Source: CAZTLI01 sp964614375
Lineage (GTDB): Bacteria; Chloroflexota; Anaerolineae; Aggregatilineales; Phototrophicaceae
Direction: 5' to 3'
DNA length: 24,388 nucleotides
Assembly: GCA_964614375.1 (NCBI GenBank)
Contig: CAZTLI010000020.1
Span: forward strand, 1 to 24,388
The notes beneath the pieces are model-generated. The model made no database searches. It saw nothing but the letters and a program-made list of their open reading frames with translations, and was not told the origin of the DNA. The translations under genes were made by a program, and so were the position numbers. Below, in pieces: positions 22,304 to 24,388 of this stretch (within the stretch, counting starts at the first letter, position 1; every line of letters starts with the position of its first letter).

Positions 22304-24229
22304 ATGAGCGCAATTGGCGGATGGGTTGGCCTTCATCCAGCAAGTACCGATGCACTTGCGGCACAATTTTTTCAATATTTGAAGCCTCGCGCACCCCATG
22401 GCACAGACCAGCATATACAGGGTGACGCGGGCATGGTCTATGCCCATCGCAATCATACAGCACCCTATACGCCCGGTTGTGTGCCTTCTGTTAGCCCGGA
22501 TGGACAGATTTGGGCAGTATGTGATGGACTCTTTTATGATACGGGGGCTATCAAACACAAATTAGAAGCTGCTGGTTATACCATCCGCGATGACCATCCC
22601 GCCGCACTGCTGCCACCGCTGTATTGTGAATATGGCGAGCAATTTATCGACCATCTACATGGGATGTTCGCTGTCGCGATTTACGACCATAAAAACCGCA
22701 AGCTCATCATCGCCCGGGATCGTGTCGCGACGATACCCCTGTATTACGCGGCTTTCAAAGGCGGCTTTGCCTTCGCGAGTGAAGTGCGGGCATTGTTGGC
22801 AGTACCCGGTGTCGATACCACGCCAGACCGTCAAGCGATTGCCGACCTGACGATGATGATGTATGTGCCCGCACCGTTGACGGTGTATCAGGGTATACGC
22901 CTGGTTGAGCCGGGCGAAATGGTGGTGGCGCATGTGAGTGATGATAATGTGCAGGTGGAACAGCGCCACTATCATCGTTGGGCGATTGCCCCTGATCACA
23001 GCCTGACGATGGGCAGCGCCATCGAAAAGGCCGGTAACTTATTGCATCAAGCCATTTTGCGGCAGACGGGGTTTGCCCCGGCGATTAGCGCCTATCTGAG
23101 CGGTGGGATTGATTCATCCCTGATTAGTGCTATCGGGCGAGAAGAACTCAACGGGCGCTTGCAGACATTCAATATGCGCTTTGCCGAACCCGAATTTGAC
23201 GAAACGTGGGCCGCCCAAGCTGTTGCCAACCACATTGGCACGCCCCACACCACCTTTGACATTACACAAGTGCCCAGCGATTGGGATGCCTTTACGCGCC
23301 TGCTGTCTGGCATTGCTCTCCCTATCTCCGATATTGTGCTCTATCCGCTGCATATCATCACCCGTCACATGGCACAATCCAGCCAGATTGCACTGTCTGG
23401 CACTGGCGCGGATACAGCCTATGGTTTTGGTGGCATTATCCAGCGTATTGCGCCCGTGCGTTTTGTGCAGAGGCTGCCGATAGGAATGCAGCGTATGGGC
23501 TGGCAAAGTGTGGCGATGGCCTTAACGCCACTGGCACAAGTGGGTCTTCTCCGCAACAAGCTGCCCAGCCGCATCCACGAACTGCGCGAAGCGACTGACC
23601 TCGCGACCATGTTGGCGATTATCTTTTATCCAGTGACGCTCGAATTTCAACAGGACTTATTGCGCGATAAACAATTTATGCCCGCATCTCGTCATTTCGC
23701 CCAAAAATGGGAGTATCATCTGCCGCACAATGCCTCATGGGTCGAACGGACAACGGCCTTCGCCACTGAGGTCAAAGGGCGCGTGATTATGATGAACAAA
23801 GCGCTCTTTGTTGAGCAAGCGGTCACATCGCGCACAATGCCCGTGTATCAGACGATGCTCGATGAAGACTTCTTCGCGTTTGGGTTGACGCTGCCATACT
23901 ACATGCAGTCGTCGCCCAAAACCAATAAACTCGTGCTGCGTGAACTGGCGGCGCGTCACATCCCGGAAAAAGTCGCGAACAAGCGCAAACAGGGCTTTGC
24001 CTTCCCGCTGGAAAATTGGCTGGACGAAACGTTTATGCACAATTTGCGCGAAACGCTGCTGGGCGCGCACAGTATACTCCCCGACTATTTCGAGCCGACA
24101 GTTTATCGCCCGATGGTCGAGGCCTTCACCAGTCGTCAGAAATACGAGGGTATGTATGGCAATACACTGGCGCGCTGGATGACGCTCTTCCTCTCGCTGC
24201 AACTGGCATTGAGTGGGAATGATACCTAA
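22304..24229 (+). CDS. AsnB-like amidotransferase paralogue 3, most degenerate glutaminase domain
   Basis: 641 residues, AAGGA 6 nt before the ATG. The N-terminus is MSAIGGWVG (Ser for Cys, and Gly3 also changed). HRGPD reads PRAPH, NGEIYN reads DGLFYD, and the Asp near residue 98 is gone (DDHPAAL), so none of the key glutaminase residues survives. The overall fold signature remains (MFAVAIYDHKNRKLIIARDR, FAFASEVRALLAVPGVDTTP). The synthetase half has SGGIDSS (266-272), SGTGADTAYGFG, MLDEDFFAFGLTLP and NKRKQGFAFPLENW, so ATP binding and the conserved Lys are kept. However, the E-x-R-x-P-x-LD stretch is altered (SRTMPVYQTMLDED), unlike paralogues 1 and 2. It may be a specialised or partner subunit. 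No gene follows within the remaining 159 nt. Confidence 0.85.
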   Translation: MSAIGGWVGLHPASTDALAAQFFQYLKPRAPHGTDQHIQGDAGMVYAHRNHTAPYTPGCVPSVSPDGQIWAVCDGLFYDTGAIKHKLEAAGYTIRDDHPAALLPPLYCEYGEQFIDHLHGMFAVAIYDHKNRKLIIARDRVATIPLYYAAFKGGFAFASEVRALLAVPGVDTTPDRQAIADLTMMMYVPAPLTVYQGIRLVEPGEMVVAHVSDDNVQVEQRHYHRWAIAPDHSLTMGSAIEKAGNLLHQAILRQTGFAPAISAYLSGGIDSSLISAIGREELNGRLQTFNMRFAEPEFDETWAAQAVANHIGTPHTTFDITQVPSDWDAFTRLLSGIALPISDIVLYPLHIITRHMAQSSQIALSGTGADTAYGFGGIIQRIAPVRFVQRLPIGMQRMGWQSVAMALTPLAQVGLLRNKLPSRIHELREATDLATMLAIIFYPVTLEFQQDLLRDKQFMPASRHFAQKWEYHLPHNASWVERTTAFATEVKGRVIMMNKALFVEQAVTSRTMPVYQTMLDEDFFAFGLTLPYYMQSSPKTNKLVLRELAARHIPEKVANKRKQGFAFPLENWLDETFMHNLRETLLGAHSILPDYFEPTVYRPMVEAFTSRQKYEGMYGNTLARWMTLFLSLQLALSGNDT

Positions 24230-24343
24230 ATCCACACGATAGGATCATGTGTCCTTCTGGCGAATGGGGTGCGTTATATATTGTCACTAGCCTCTGGCTC
24301 AATACTGTTAAGTTAGGATTTTGAGTTGAGAGTGTCGTGTGCC

Positions 24344-24366
24344 GCAGCGGGTTAAAACCACGCTGC
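24344..24366. repeat. Imperfect palindrome near the right edge
   Basis: GCAGCG (24344-24349) faces CGCTGC (24361-24366), with GGT/ACC continuing the stem and one bulged A. It is followed by an A-rich stretch and GCCAAGCCCA. This has the look of an intergenic palindromic repeat unit; only one copy is visible and the window ends 22 nt later. Confidence 0.3.
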
Positions 24367-24388
24367 TAGAAAAAAGCCAAGCCCACTG

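Noticed and set aside
18082..24229. Lasso-peptide biosynthetic cluster (AsnB-like cyclase plus short precursor)
   Set aside because: No leader peptidase, RRE domain or ABC exporter is present, the tiny ORF has no leader/core arrangement, and three full-length cyclase-like copies are not the lasso layout. Only the weaker claim of an amide-forming cluster is kept.

Overview
The window reads as chromosomal DNA from a free-living bacterium, most likely a Chloroflexota (Anaerolineae-like) lineage. That assignment is inference. It rests on the PPC-repeat secreted proteins with Thr/Pro linkers, the exact 40-residue TPR array, a DUF3179 protein, a citrate synthase with an N-terminal helix-turn-helix, and moderately high G+C. 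I see no rRNA, tRNA, CRISPR array, transposase or phage gene.

Left part (1-9.8 kb) is mostly metabolic and surface genes. The window opens inside a gene whose first ~50 visible residues look like the C-terminus of a 2-oxoacid:ferredoxin oxidoreductase beta subunit, fused to a CBS-domain pair. Facing it is an HTH-citrate synthase, with two strong hairpins between the converging genes. Then come a secreted PPC protein, a class I SAM methyltransferase, a GT4 glycosyltransferase, and an 835-residue PPC/SH3 protein with one membrane helix and an unrecognised cytoplasmic tail, closed by a clear terminator. After it lie a RidA homologue and, divergently, a small membrane protein followed by an N-carbamoylputrescine amidohydrolase-like nitrilase.

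Middle part (9.8-15.2 kb): an eight-repeat TPR protein and a single-domain response regulator on the minus strand, an EamA/DMT transporter that seems to start at CTG, then a two-gene type II restriction-modification unit (C5 methyltransferase plus PD-(D/E)XK nuclease, 3 nt apart). This unit has visibly lower G+C than its surroundings. The nuclease reminds me of the ApaLI-like family (GTGCAC), and a by-eye scan found no GTGCAC anywhere in the window.

Right part (15.2-24.4 kb): a DUF3179 lipoprotein-like or secreted protein, a monotopic phosphoglycosyl transferase whose catalytic Asp-Glu dyad reads Asn-Glu, a 390-nt leader region with hairpins and a tiny ORF, and then three consecutive 641-645-residue paralogues of asparagine synthetase B. 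All three have Ser in place of the N-terminal glutaminase Cys and have lost other glutaminase residues, yet keep the SGGIDSS ATP-pyrophosphatase loop. They also lack the Glu of the aspartate-site GEGSD motif. This tandem of glutaminase-dead, probably re-purposed amide-forming enzymes is the best candidate for an undescribed system here. Its substrate is unknown, and the cluster may continue beyond the right edge.
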